Of a DNA stretch of 64,000 bases, positions 55,059 through 64,000 are shown piece by piece (positions within the stretch are counted from its first letter, which is position 1; each line of letters begins with the position of its first letter). The DNA lies in assembly GCA_004431415.1 (NCBI GenBank), contig QPMI01000062.1, forward strand, positions 248,001 to 312,000, given 5' to 3'. The notes beneath the pieces were generated by a model. The model worked only from the letters and a program-made list of their open reading frames with translations, was not told the origin of the DNA and did no database searches. The translations under genes were made by a program, and so were the position numbers. The DNA is from Cyanophora paradoxa. Its lineage: Eukaryota; Glaucocystophyceae; Cyanophorales; Cyanophoraceae.

Positions 55059-56339
55059 CTAGCTGGACGCCCGCGAGGAGGCGAGGAGGGAGGCGAGGAC
55101 CGCGATCAGGCCGGCGAGGAGGGCGAGGAGGAGGGCGGGGCGGCTCCCGGCTGCCCTAGCCGGCGCTGGCTTCGGCCCAGTCAGGCGCGCCCCGGCGGCG
55201 CGGGGCGGGGGGCGGGGGGCGGGCGGACCCTCGGAGTCGTTGGCGGAGGCGGCGCCGTCGGAGACGGGCGAGGCGGGCTTCGCGGAGGAGGAGGAGCTGG
55301 AGGAGGCGCCGGGGTTCTTCTTGGCGAGCTCCGCGTCCCGCAGCTTCACCGCGTCCTCCAGGAAGAGCTCCCTGAAGAGCGTGTCCCGCTTGTTGTACTC
55401 CAGCGAATCCTGCGCGAACTTGCGCTGCCCCCCGCCGCGCTCGGTTAGAGGCCGGGGCGGGGGCGGGGGCGGAGGGGGCGCGCGGGCGCACCCGCTCCTC
55501 GGGAGTCCCGTCCACGGAGCCCGTCGTCTTCGTCTGCGCCCGTCGTCAGGGGCCGGGCGGCGCGGGGGCGGGGTGCGGGCGGCCGCGCCTCCTCGAGCAT
55601 GAAGGAGAGGAGGCTTTTTCGGCCCAGTCAGGCGCGCCCCGGCGGGGGGCGGCGCGGGGCGGGGGGGCGGGCGGACCCGGCGAGGATGGAGGAGACCGAC
55701 CTGCGGCGGCGGCGCGTTGGCGGCGGCGCGGCTTCGGCGGCACGTCGTCGGCGCGGCGCGCGGGGGGCGCGGGGCGGCGCCTACCACATCGGATTCCACG
55801 TCTCGGGGTGGAAGTCCGACATGGAGAGGCAGATGCGCTTGTTCACCTCGAAGCGCCCGGAGGGCGTCATCATCAGGATGCTCGGCGGCTTGAACGGGTA
55901 CTCTGTCGTGAACCGCACTTTTCCGTGGTACACGCCCCCTGCGGCGCGCCGGCGCCAATCGATAAGCGGGGGAGCGGGGGATTGGGAGGGAGGGACAGGC
56001 GAGCGAGCACTAACCCTCGTAGGGAGAGCCAACCGGCCCTATGATGCAATAATGCCAGTCGAGGATGTTCTGCACACCACAGGCCGCGGGTCAGCGTTGG
56101 CGCTGGCAGGCGCAGCGGCCGCGGATCGGCGTTGATTCGGGCAAGAGCCGCGCCGCGCGCAGTCACTTAGCACCAAACTCAACGCACCTTCGGGTCTGGA
56201 AAGGCGCGCACATTTGGCAGCGGATCCTGGCGCCAAGACTTGAGCGCGCGAGAGAAGAGCGCTGGAGCAAGGCGGCGCGGGGCACCTTCAGTAAAGCTGC
56301 CAACTCCTTTTTAAGCCTGGCGGCATACTGTTTTGACAT
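55059..56339 (-). CDS. Tail-anchored ubiquitin-conjugating enzyme E2, UBE2J/Ubc6 type
   Basis: This E2 serves ER-associated degradation. The ATG at 56339 gives [18 protein letters not shown]. Following exons read [59 protein letters not shown] and [11 protein letters not shown]. The active-site Cys is in [17 protein letters not shown], and the NxxL...HPETWNP signature is specific to the J class. Then come LLSFMLEE, a [20 protein letters not shown] helix, a Ser/Ala/Pro spacer and a hydrophobic C-terminus ([19 protein letters not shown]) before the TAG at 55059, the ER tail anchor. Introns are short. Its stop faces the end of dephospho-CoA kinase about 90 bp away. Confidence 0.94.
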
Positions 56340-57347
56340 CGTCTCCCCTCCGCCTGCAGGCCGCTCTGAGCATGGGGGCGGACGGGCGCGCATGCGCAAC
56401 GCACCGAAGGTGAGATTGATGCACGCGCAATGTCAAAATGGCCTGCGCATTTGCACGGCGCGGGAATGAATCAATGGCGGTTCCTCGAGAATGCACTTCA
56501 CACTCCGCACCTTGGCCGCCGCTGACAATACACTTGGGTGCGTGGAGCACACAGAGAACGATGTGGCCCCGACAGCGCTACTCCTGCGAACTTCGGCCCA
56601 GCAAGCCGCCCAGCTGCAGGGGGGGGGGGAAGGGGGGGGGTAAGTGTTCGAGAGGCCTAGGACCTGCTTGACACGCTGCCGCAGCACTCAGCGGCTAGCG
56701 CTATCATAGTATTAGGTTTCAGCGCAAGTCGCGATCGAGCGCACATGCCGGCGCCCGGCCAGCGAAAACCCGGTGCTCACCGTGCAAGTTTATTGCCAAA
56801 AGTTGTACGGTGCAACCGCGGCCGGCCGGGCGCCAGCCGTGAGCGGGCTGGCGCGCCGCCGCCGCGCTCGCCGAGTCGAGCTTCAATCCGATCCAGCGCC
56901 AGCTGGCGCTGCGCCCCCACGTGCACGGCGGACGGCCCCCTGCTGCAACAGACGTGTTCGAAGCCTTAAAGGACTCGTACTTGAATTTGAATGAAACGTT
57001 AAGAAGGCGGTTCTGATCGATATCGCTGCACATCGCAGCAAAATGATACTTGTACATGAAATCAGGAGGGCCCCTGACTGCTGTGCAGAGGGAGCGGGGA
57101 GAAGATTCGTGGAGGGCCCGAGAGAAGGGAGGGTGTAAGGGACCGAGGCTCATGAAAAAGGCAGGCCGGGGGCCGGCAGACTGCGGAAAAGGGGTGGGTG
57201 CTGTACAGGGAGGTGCGGGCGGTCGGTCCGAAGGCGCGGGGCCGGGCCGGGGCGGGGGGGGGGGGGGGGGGGGGGCTGGGCGAGACTGGCGCGGAAGAAC
57301 GGGCCGGGCCACGGGATGAGGCGCCGGGGGGCGGGGCGGGGCGGGGC
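56340..57347. other. Intergenic region between UBE2J-type E2 and PP2C genes
   Basis: This is one of the few places where neighbours are on the same strand. Open frames of up to 500 codons cross it only because of GC-rich composition. The right part contains a G run at about 57247-57271. The middle (56940-57060) is less GC-rich. I see no supported exon, although a lost small plus-strand gene would restore the alternating pattern. Confidence 0.5.
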
Positions 57348-59868
57348 TCAGGCGCTGCCGTGGAGGGCGATGCGGGCGATGCGCTTGGGGCTGGTGGCGC
57401 CGGCGTGGAAAGCGGGGGCCTCGGGGGGCGGGTTGGAGAGGGAGGTGAGGTCTGTGAGGGAGGAGCCGCGCGACTTGGGCGTCGCGATGCCGGACGAGTC
57501 CGCCCGGATGTTGATCTTCGGTTCCGCCGGCGACGGCGGGAAGAGCGGGCACGCCGGCGCCGCCGGCCCCGGCGCCTCCTGCGCCTCTCCGCCCAGCGAT
57601 ACGGCGAGGAGGCTGGCGCCGAGCTGCACGACGCTCGCCCCGCCGCCCCCGGCGGGCGGCGGGGCCGGGGAGGGCGCCGGCGCGTGTGCGGGGGCGTTGA
57701 GCGGGGTGTGGCCGAGGGGGTTGCCCGCGGAGAGGCGGGGGCCGTGGTGGTGCCCGTGGTGGCTGTGGTGGTGGACGGGCACGTGCTGCGGGCTCCCCGA
57801 AAGGAGGCCGTTCTCCAGGATCGGCGTGGGCAGCGGCGTGCGCTCCGGGCGGGGCGAGGGCCCCTCGCGGGAGCGGCGGGGGAGGCCGGAGAGGGGGTGG
57901 ATGGGCCCGTGCGCGTGCTCGGCGGGGGCGGCGGGGGCGTGGGTCGGGGAGGCGGAGGCCGGGGGGGAGGGGGAGGGGGAGGTGCGGGGGGCGACGTCCG
58001 GGGCGGTGAGGTAGACGACGACGACCGTGATGTTGTCCCGCTTGAAGCTCCCGTCCAGCTGGTCCAGCGCCTTCTGCGTCAGCGCCTCGCTCGCCTGCTG
58101 CGGGTCCGTGAACCTGCGAGGCGGCGGGCGCCGCCACCGTCAGGGGGCACGGGCAGGGCAGGAGGCGGCGGGGCGGCCGGGGGGCGGCGGGGCGCACTTG
58201 GCGACGACCTCGACGGCCTCCTCGTTGGACATCGCGCCCCACACGCCGTCCGACGAGAGGATCACGAACTGCCGCCGGCCACCGTCAGGCCGGCGAGGGG
58301 GGCCAGGGGAGGCAAGGAGGGGCCCGGGGCGCGTCGAAATCAGGTCCCAGAGTGTCCTCAAAGCGGCCGGAGCCGGGTTCGGAAGGATCCATTGGTATTA
58401 ATTTCTTTTCATCCTTTTCGACGCGGAGCGGCCAATGCAGGGCCCGCCCTAGCCCGCCCCAGGCGCCCGGGCGGCGGGCCGCACCTTGTCGGCGGGGTCG
58501 AGGCGCCTGTGGAGCACGTCCGGCTCGGCGGAGACGCCCAGCGTCTTCGCGAACTTGTCGCCCATCGCGCGCGTCACCGCCAGGCCGGGGAACCGGATCT
58601 CTGCGACCCCGCGTGAGGCCCCCGGCCGCGCCGGCTCGCACGCGGACAACACGCGAACCGCTGTGGTACACGCGCGGCGGCCCGATGCCCTCTCCGTTCC
58701 GGTTCGTCTTCTGCGAGGGGAGTGAGCGGGCGGGTGGCCGCGCTGTAAGCGCCGCAGTGACTGCGGACCTGGATAATGCGCCCGCCACTGGCCTCGATGC
58801 GCTTCTTTTCCTCGGGCACCTCGCCGCTGTGATCCTCCGTGAGCGCAATCGCCTCCATCGCCCCGTCCGGCCCTTGCCGCCCCAGAACAACGCTGCGGCG
58901 AGGACTCAGCGCGACGTCGAGCGAGCGCATTCTGCAGGCTCTTACCGCGAGTCACCGACGTGAGCTACATAAAGATCTATGCCGCGGATGATCGCGACTG
59001 TAGCTGTGCAGCCGGATAGCTCCGTGTCTATGTTGCTCCGGTCGGCGTCCAACAGCTCCTCGTCCGCTTTCACAAAAGCTTCGATCAACGACTCGCTTAC
59101 GGATCGCCACTGCGCGTGAGAGGGCTTAAGAGGCTGCGGTGCCGCGACGGGGCGCGGTTGCGCACTTCTTTGGCGTCATCCGTGCGGGGGTAGGTAAAGG
59201 AGAAAACTGGTTGCTGCTGCACGTGGAAAGGAAGCATCTCCCGGATCCACTTGCTGACCTCCCCGCCGAAAGAACCGTGGCCGTCAAACACGCCGAAGCT
59301 GCGGATCGCGTGAGAAGGCGCATGAGGGGCAACCCCCCGGCTCTTATACCCTAGTGCGCGTACAGAGACTTCTATTTCCAAGCAAAAGCAAAAGGCACGC
59401 ACAGGAACTGCGACGCATCCGAGCAGAAGTTCTCGATCGAGATGTACTCGTCCTGGTTTTCGTTCATACGGCCCACATCGCTGAAGCTACCCACTCCAGA
59501 CACCGAGTTCGATCGCCGCATGAGCCTGCGCGGCCGATTCCCCGACCGACGCGAGTCGCACGAAGGGGCGTGCAAGCGGGAGGACGCGCGCACCCTTCAT
59601 CGGTGAGCACCGGCGAGAAGGACGATGGTTTCGAATCGCCTTTCCCAAGCAGGTTCAGCCGATTCCGAAAGCTAATGCCGAAGCGGATCACGGAAGAGGA
59701 GGACGCCACTGTCCGCTTGTACAGCTCCTTGAGGGACGATCCGGCCCCGCTAGAGTCATCTTTCGACGCTTCAGCGGGCCTGGGCGCGCTGCGCGGTGAT
59801 GACGAGGCTGAGGCGCTCGCGTCGCTAGAGCTGTTGCCCTTGCTCCCGAGCTTCAGCCATGAAAGCAT
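57348..59868 (-). CDS. PP2C-type serine/threonine protein phosphatase
   Basis: This is a metal-dependent phosphatase of the PPM family. The ATG at 59868 starts a Ser-rich leader (MLSWLKLGSKGNSSSDASAS). Catalytic motifs follow in order: VGSFSDVGRMNENQDEYISI, FGVFDGHGSFGGEVSKWIRE, LSGCTATVAIIRGIDLYVAH with VAHVGDS, IALTEDHSGEVPEEKKRIEA, FPGLAVTRAMGDKFAKTLGV, QFVILSSDGVWGAMSNEEAV and FKRDNITVVVVYL. The metal-binding Asp residues in DGHG, SSDG and RDN are present. A C-terminal extension of 200 or so residues is Pro/His/Ala-rich, includes a HHHSHHGHHHG run, and ends at the TGA at 57348. The intron at 58269-58484 is unusually long and carries the repeat element shared with the Kelch gene. It is divergent from the anoctamin gene with 243 bp between starts. 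Confidence 0.94.
58330..58425 (-). mobile_element. Intron-borne repeat with 10-bp terminal inverted repeats, copy B
   Basis: CGCGTCGAAA at 58330-58339 is the reverse complement of TTTCGACGCG at 58416-58425, bounding a 96-bp element inside a PP2C intron. Its core matches 33720-33796 in a Kelch-gene intron. The element begins about 60 nt from the donor and ends about 60 nt from the acceptor, so it does not itself supply the splice sites. Confidence 0.7.
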
Positions 59869-60111
59869 CGCTTCCTGCGGCGAAGCTGAGCTAGCGCCCG
59901 CTGCGGCTTGCCGTTTGCTGCTGCCCGATGTCTTGGCTGCCGAAGACGCGTACCCTGACGGCAGGGGGGTACTTGCTCATTGGCCAGGCTGCCTGCGGCT
60001 GGCGACAAGCTAGTAGCAGCTCAACCGCATCCCTATCGCGTTGCGCGTTCGTGTTGATAATCCGAAGCGGCCAGCCGGGCAAGGACCCGCGCTAGGACCC
60101 AGCTAGACGCC

Positions 60112-63100
60112 ATGGCGTTCTACATGAAGCGCTCGTCGGCGGAGTCAGAGGAGGACCGTATGCAAAGACTGCGCGTGGCCGTCGAGCTCGGCAAGAAAGC
60201 CGCTTCGCGCCTCCGGGACATCCGCCGCTACGACCAGGATACGAACCCTGACCGGCATAGTGAGACACTCGAGGGCCGGAACAAGGCGGCAGATCTCGAG
60301 TTCAAGGCGAGCCGCCCGCTCGCGGGCCTCGGAGCCACGCTGATGTCCGTTTGAGCAGGACGACTACAGCCCGAAGATAACGTGGGACTACTGCTTCGCT
60401 TTCCCGCGGTTACCAAAGGATGTTACGCCCGAAAACATCGAACAGCACAAGAACAGGCGCAGGATCATCACCGCGTTGAAGTGCGCCTGGCCCTGCGCCA
60501 CCCAAGGCGCTCCTCACGTTGCCCCCAGGAACGCGCGGCTGAAGCTGAAGAAGACGAACACGGACAAGGAGATATTTGTTAAAGTTAGCGCACCGCAGGG
60601 CGTGCTCGAGGAGCTGGTGCGCAGCCAGGCCCGCGCTCCCGCGCCCCAGATCTGACCCGTGCCTCGCGCAGGCGGAACGCATGGAGCTGCAGATGCTTCT
60701 GAAGGTGAGCAGCGGCGCTCTGCGAGCGCCAGTACGCCTCGCGGCGCTGACGGAGCGGGCCGCAGGAGCAATACGGAGGCGGCTTCGACAAGTTCACGCG
60801 GATCACGAAGCACCGCTTCGAGGGCGCCGGCTCGCGCTTCTTCAAGTCGGGCGAGCGCATCCAGATCGTCAAGTTCGCCATCGAGGCCGAGCGCCGCTAC
60901 GGCGGCGCCGAGCTGCACGGTGCGGCCCGCCCCGCGCCGCCCCCACGCCGCACTGGGCTGAAGGACGCGGGGCGGTGCCGCAGACCTGTCGGACATGCTG
61001 CAGAAAGGGGAGCTGCTCGGCGTCTTTCCGCTGCACGAGAAGCGCTCGCAGCAGTGGCTCATCCAGAACTGGGCCCTCGCCTTCTTCAAGCCGCAGCCTT
61101 TGGACAAAGTCGAGGAGGTGCCGCGCCCCTTGCCCCTCCCCTCGCCGCCCCGCCCCGCGCGCCGCTGGGCCCGAGCGGCGGGGGCGCGGGCAGTACTTCG
61201 GGGCGCGCATCGCGATGTACTTCGCGTTCCTGGGGGCGTACTGCAAGTGGCTCACCTACGTAACCGTGCTCGGCATCATCGCCGCCGGCTTCGTCTACAC
61301 GGACCGCGCCCCGCCCGCCCGCGTCGTCACCCTCGACGGCGACGAGCAGATCGTGCGCCCCGCCGCCCGCCGCCGCCCTCGCCCGCGCGGCCGGGCCCGA
61401 CGCGGGCGGGGCAGGTGCGGCCGCTCTCGTACGACGGGCCGGCGACGCTCTTCTACAACCTCGTGCTGGCGGTCGGCGTGACGCTCTTCATCGAGCTCTG
61501 GGGCCGCCAAGAGGCCGTCTGCTGCTACACCTGGAACCAGCAGGACTACGTCTCCAAGGAGCGCACCCGCCCCGAGTACATCGGCAAGGTCCCGCCCCGC
61601 CCCGCCACGCCCCGCCCCGCCGGCCGTCCGGCCCCGCCCGAGGCCCCGGCGCGCAGCTCAAGAAGGGCTTCTGGTCGGAGGAGAACGACTGGGTCTCCCT
61701 CGACAACATCGACGCCGAGTGCGGCCGGCCGCCCCGCCCCGCCCGCACGGGGCCGCAGCGGGGCCCCGCTGACCCCCGCCCCCGCAGGGCGCACGGGTAC
61801 CCGGAGATCAGCGTGACGGACAAGTACTCGCAGCACTCGAGGGGCAAGGCGGCGGCCGTCTGGTCCTTCATCGCCACCCTCGTGCGCCCCGGCGGCGCCC
61901 CGCCAGGCCCGGCCCGCCCGCGCCCGCGCCCCCTCTCACTCGCCCCCGCCAGATGGTCATGGTCGTCGCCACGGCCGTCTCCCTCCTCACCTTCCGCGCC
62001 TACATGCGGCGGGCGCGCCCGAGCCCCCGCCCGCCCATCCCGCCGCCTCGGCGCCGGGGCTGACGGGGCGGGGCGTGGGAGACAGACGGCGGGGGAGCAG
62101 ATCGCGGGGATCGTGGGCGGGCTGGCGTTCGCGGTGACGATCAACGTGTACGGCTTCCTCTACATCAAGATCGCGCGCTTCCTGAACGACCGGGAGAACT
62201 TCCGCACCGACTCGCTCTACGAGGACTCGCTCATCGCCAAAGTCTACCTCTTCCAGTTCGTCAACAACTACGTCTCCTTCTTCTGGATCGCCTTCGTCAA
62301 GAACGCCGAGGTCGAGCTCTTCGGCCGCAAGGCGCGCGCTGCTCTTCCGCCCTCTCGGGGCTCCCCCCGCGCCGCGTCGGCCGCTCACGCTCACGCGCGC
62401 AGGAAGTCTGCATGTCGACGGTCCCGGGGAACCCCGGGTCGCCCCCGAACTGCATGCAGGAGCTCAACCGGCAGCTCGGCTCCGTCTTCATCTCGCAGAT
62501 CTTCATCGGCAACATCATCGAGGTCGTCATCCCGTGCGCCCGCCCCTCCCCCCCGCCCCAGCGCCGCGGCCGGCCCCCCCTGACGCCCCCGGAGGTACCT
62601 GAAGCGGCAGTTCAAGAAGTTCCAGGCGATGCGGCGGCAGGCGATGCTCGGCGACGCCGACGTGCGCCGCACCACCCGCGTCGAGCAGGTCCCGCCCCCG
62701 CCCCCGCCCCGCCGGCGGCCTCCCATCCATCGCCCCCAGTCTTATCCCATTCTCAGGAGTTCCACCTGGTGGAGTACGAGTCGCCGTTCGACGACTACTG
62801 CGAGCTCGTCATCCAGTTCGGCTTCATCTCCATCTTCGCCGCCGCCTTCCCCGTGCGCCCCGCCCCGCCCCGCCCCCGCACCGCCCCGCCGGCCTTTCAG
62901 CCGTCTTCCGCTCCACGCCCGCGAGCGCTGAGCCTCCCCGCTGCGCAGCTGGCGCCGCTCTTCGCGCTGATCAACAACCTGGTGGAGATCCGCTCCGACG
63001 CCTACAAGATCCTCACTTCGTACCGCCGCCCCGAGTTCCTCGGCGCCCAGGGCATCGGTCCGCGCCGCCGGCCATCTCGTTCCGCCCGGCGCCCCGTTCC

Positions 63101-63653
63101 GAACCTCTCCGCGCCCCGCAGGGACGTGGAAGGCGATCATGGAGATCGTGTCGGTGGTCTCCGTCGTGACGAACATGATGATCCTCTGCTTCACGTCGAC
63201 CTTCCTCGACCGCTGGGTCGAGCGGAACGAGTTCAAGCACCCCATCTTCGCCAAGTTCATGCTCTGCGTGGTCGTCGAGCACGGCATCTTCTTCGTCAAG
63301 TGGCTCATGTCGACGCTCATCCCGGACGTCCCCAAGAGCATCCGCCGCAAGGTCGCCCGCCAGGACAAGCTCCTCGAGCTCGCCGTGCGGCCCCGCCCCT
63401 CCCCGCCCCCTCGCTCCGCTCCTCGCGGCGCGGCCTCGCGTCTGATCCCCGCGCAGGAGGAGCGCGAGCGGATGATCAACCTCGTCAGCAGCAACAACGA
63501 CGAGCTGCAGCCCGGCGACGCTGAGCTCGGCCTCGGGTGCGCCCCGCCCCGCCCCACCCCACCCCGCCCCGCCCCGCGCCTCCCGGCGAGCCGGGGCGCC
63601 CGCGCAGGTACGTGACGGAGAAGACGGAGGACGAGAGCGATTACGGCGAGTAG
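60112..63653 (+). CDS. Anoctamin/TMEM16-family channel or lipid scramblase
   Basis: The ATG at 60112 starts a cytosolic N-domain ([52 protein letters not shown]). The channel domain has about ten helices: [46 protein letters not shown] with [54 protein letters not shown], and later helices. The calcium site looks conserved: [20 protein letters not shown] matches the TM7 Glu pair, and [16 protein letters not shown] matches the TM8 Glu and Asp. A late exon gives [20 protein letters not shown], followed by an acidic tail ending at the TAG at 63651. Many introns of 40-90 nt interrupt it. Whether it conducts ions or scrambles lipid cannot be read; most non-animal members are scramblases. Confidence 0.95.
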
Positions 63654-63868
63654 CCGCGCAGTCCCTGACGCTCGCCCGAGCATCCTTCCCCTCCCGCCTT
63701 CCCCGCTTCCCGGCCCCTCCACGCTCACATGTAGTATGTAGTGTGTCGTGCAAGAACCTAGATTTATGCAAGATTGCTCATTCGTAAGGTGTTCGACGTT
63801 CATGTACAGGCGAAGGTTAGCTGCCAGGCTGCGGAACGGTCCGACGGGTACGGCACGAATTCGATGGC
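63654..63868. other. Convergent 3' region at right edge
   Basis: This region lies between the anoctamin stop and the end of a minus-strand gene. It is AT-richer, with no gene. It probably holds both 3' UTRs. Confidence 0.5.
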
Positions 63869-64000
63869 TTAGCTAGCGAGCAAGGCGATGCTCCTCTGCA
63901 CGACCCGGTACGACAGGGAGCAGCCCTCGTCGATCGGGCTCTCCAGGACCGGCGAGCGCCTCGCCCTCGGGTTGTGCGTTCCGCCGAGCGGTTCCGCCCC
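63869..64000 (-). CDS. 3' end of a gene running off the window
   Basis: A minus-strand frame entering from the right edge reads RSPVLESPIDEGCSLSYRVV, then QRSIALLAS, and a TAA at 63869. It looks like a real C-terminal exon because the codons are GC-rich up to the stop and the flank is not. The orientation also continues the alternating gene order. The family is not recognisable from about 40 residues. Confidence 0.45.
   Translation of the reverse strand, partial: GAEPLGGTHNPRARRSPVLESPIDEGCSLSYRVVQRSIALLAS

Noticed and set aside
56719-58242. 507-codon minus-strand frame spanning the end of PP2C
   Set aside because: It runs through PP2C in the wrong frame and past its stop codon. It is proline- and arginine-rich without any conserved motif.
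1-64000. CRISPR arrays, operons, Shine-Dalgarno sites, viral genes
   Set aside because: Dense spliceosomal introns and eukaryotic gene families rule out a prokaryotic reading. Regular repeats seen here (the 399-bp and 191-bp arrays) are not spacer-repeat arrays. No viral structural or replication gene was recognised.

Overview
This is a nuclear contig of a GC-rich, intron-dense eukaryote. Conserved proteins are cut by many short introns (mostly 50-90 nt). Many introns start GT, some start GC, and many are filled with C-rich CCCCG-type tracts. A complete ammonium transporter, a stray piece of an NNP/NRT2-type nitrate transporter and a mevalonate-pathway HMG-CoA reductase together suggest a GC-rich microalga. 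A haptophyte or a pelagophyte-like stramenopile are my best guesses. The species cannot be fixed from this sequence, and no ribosomal or plastid gene is present to settle it.

Layout. 1-2.65 kb: no convincing gene, with a 26-bp direct repeat, a roughly 191-bp tandem repeat and a poly-C run. 2.66-5.3 kb (-): ammonium transporter. 6.1-8.1 kb (+): F-box/LRR-like gene. 8.3-9.7 kb (-): unknown conserved-looking gene. 9.8-15.3 kb (+): tandem pair of F-box/LRR genes. 15.7-18.2 kb (-): HMG-CoA reductase. 18.1-25.2 kb: a tandem duplication of about 3.5 kb that copied HMGR exon 1, an F-box/LRR gene and the 3' end of a coiled-coil/PH gene. The full coiled-coil/PH gene lies at 24.0-30.1 kb (-). Then come a carboxypeptidase D-like membrane protease (30.2-33.0, +), an F-box/Kelch protein (33.3-35.2, -), CutA (35.4-36.0, +), XPD/Rad3 helicase (36.1-39.7, -), PP28/PDAP1 (40.0-41.2, +), a non-canonical poly(A)/uridylyl transferase (42.1-44.3, +), a doubtful gene (45.4-46.0, -), an NPHP3-like DUF4062-NACHT-TPR protein (46.0-51.1, +), an isolated nitrate-transporter exon (51.6), an unknown coiled-coil gene (52.4-53.5, -), dephospho-CoA kinase (53.8-55.0, +), a tail-anchored UBE2J-type E2 (55.1-56.3, -), a PP2C phosphatase (57.3-59.9, -), an anoctamin/TMEM16 (60.1-63.7, +) and the 3' end of one more gene at the right edge (-).

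The genes are mostly household eukaryotic functions: DNA repair and transcription, CoA synthesis, ER ubiquitination, sterol precursors, phosphorylation and lipid scrambling. Superimposed on them is an actively duplicating F-box family (five LRR-type and one Kelch-type). Strands alternate almost perfectly, so most neighbours are head-to-head pairs with 90-300 bp between start codons.

The most unusual items are four. First, the NACHT-TPR gene carries an exact 399-bp exon-intron higher-order repeat. Second, the 18-25 kb duplication has a chimeric junction and complementary damage in its two copies. Third, two introns share an element with short terminal inverted repeats. Fourth, an intact nitrate-transporter exon is stranded in AT-rich DNA.
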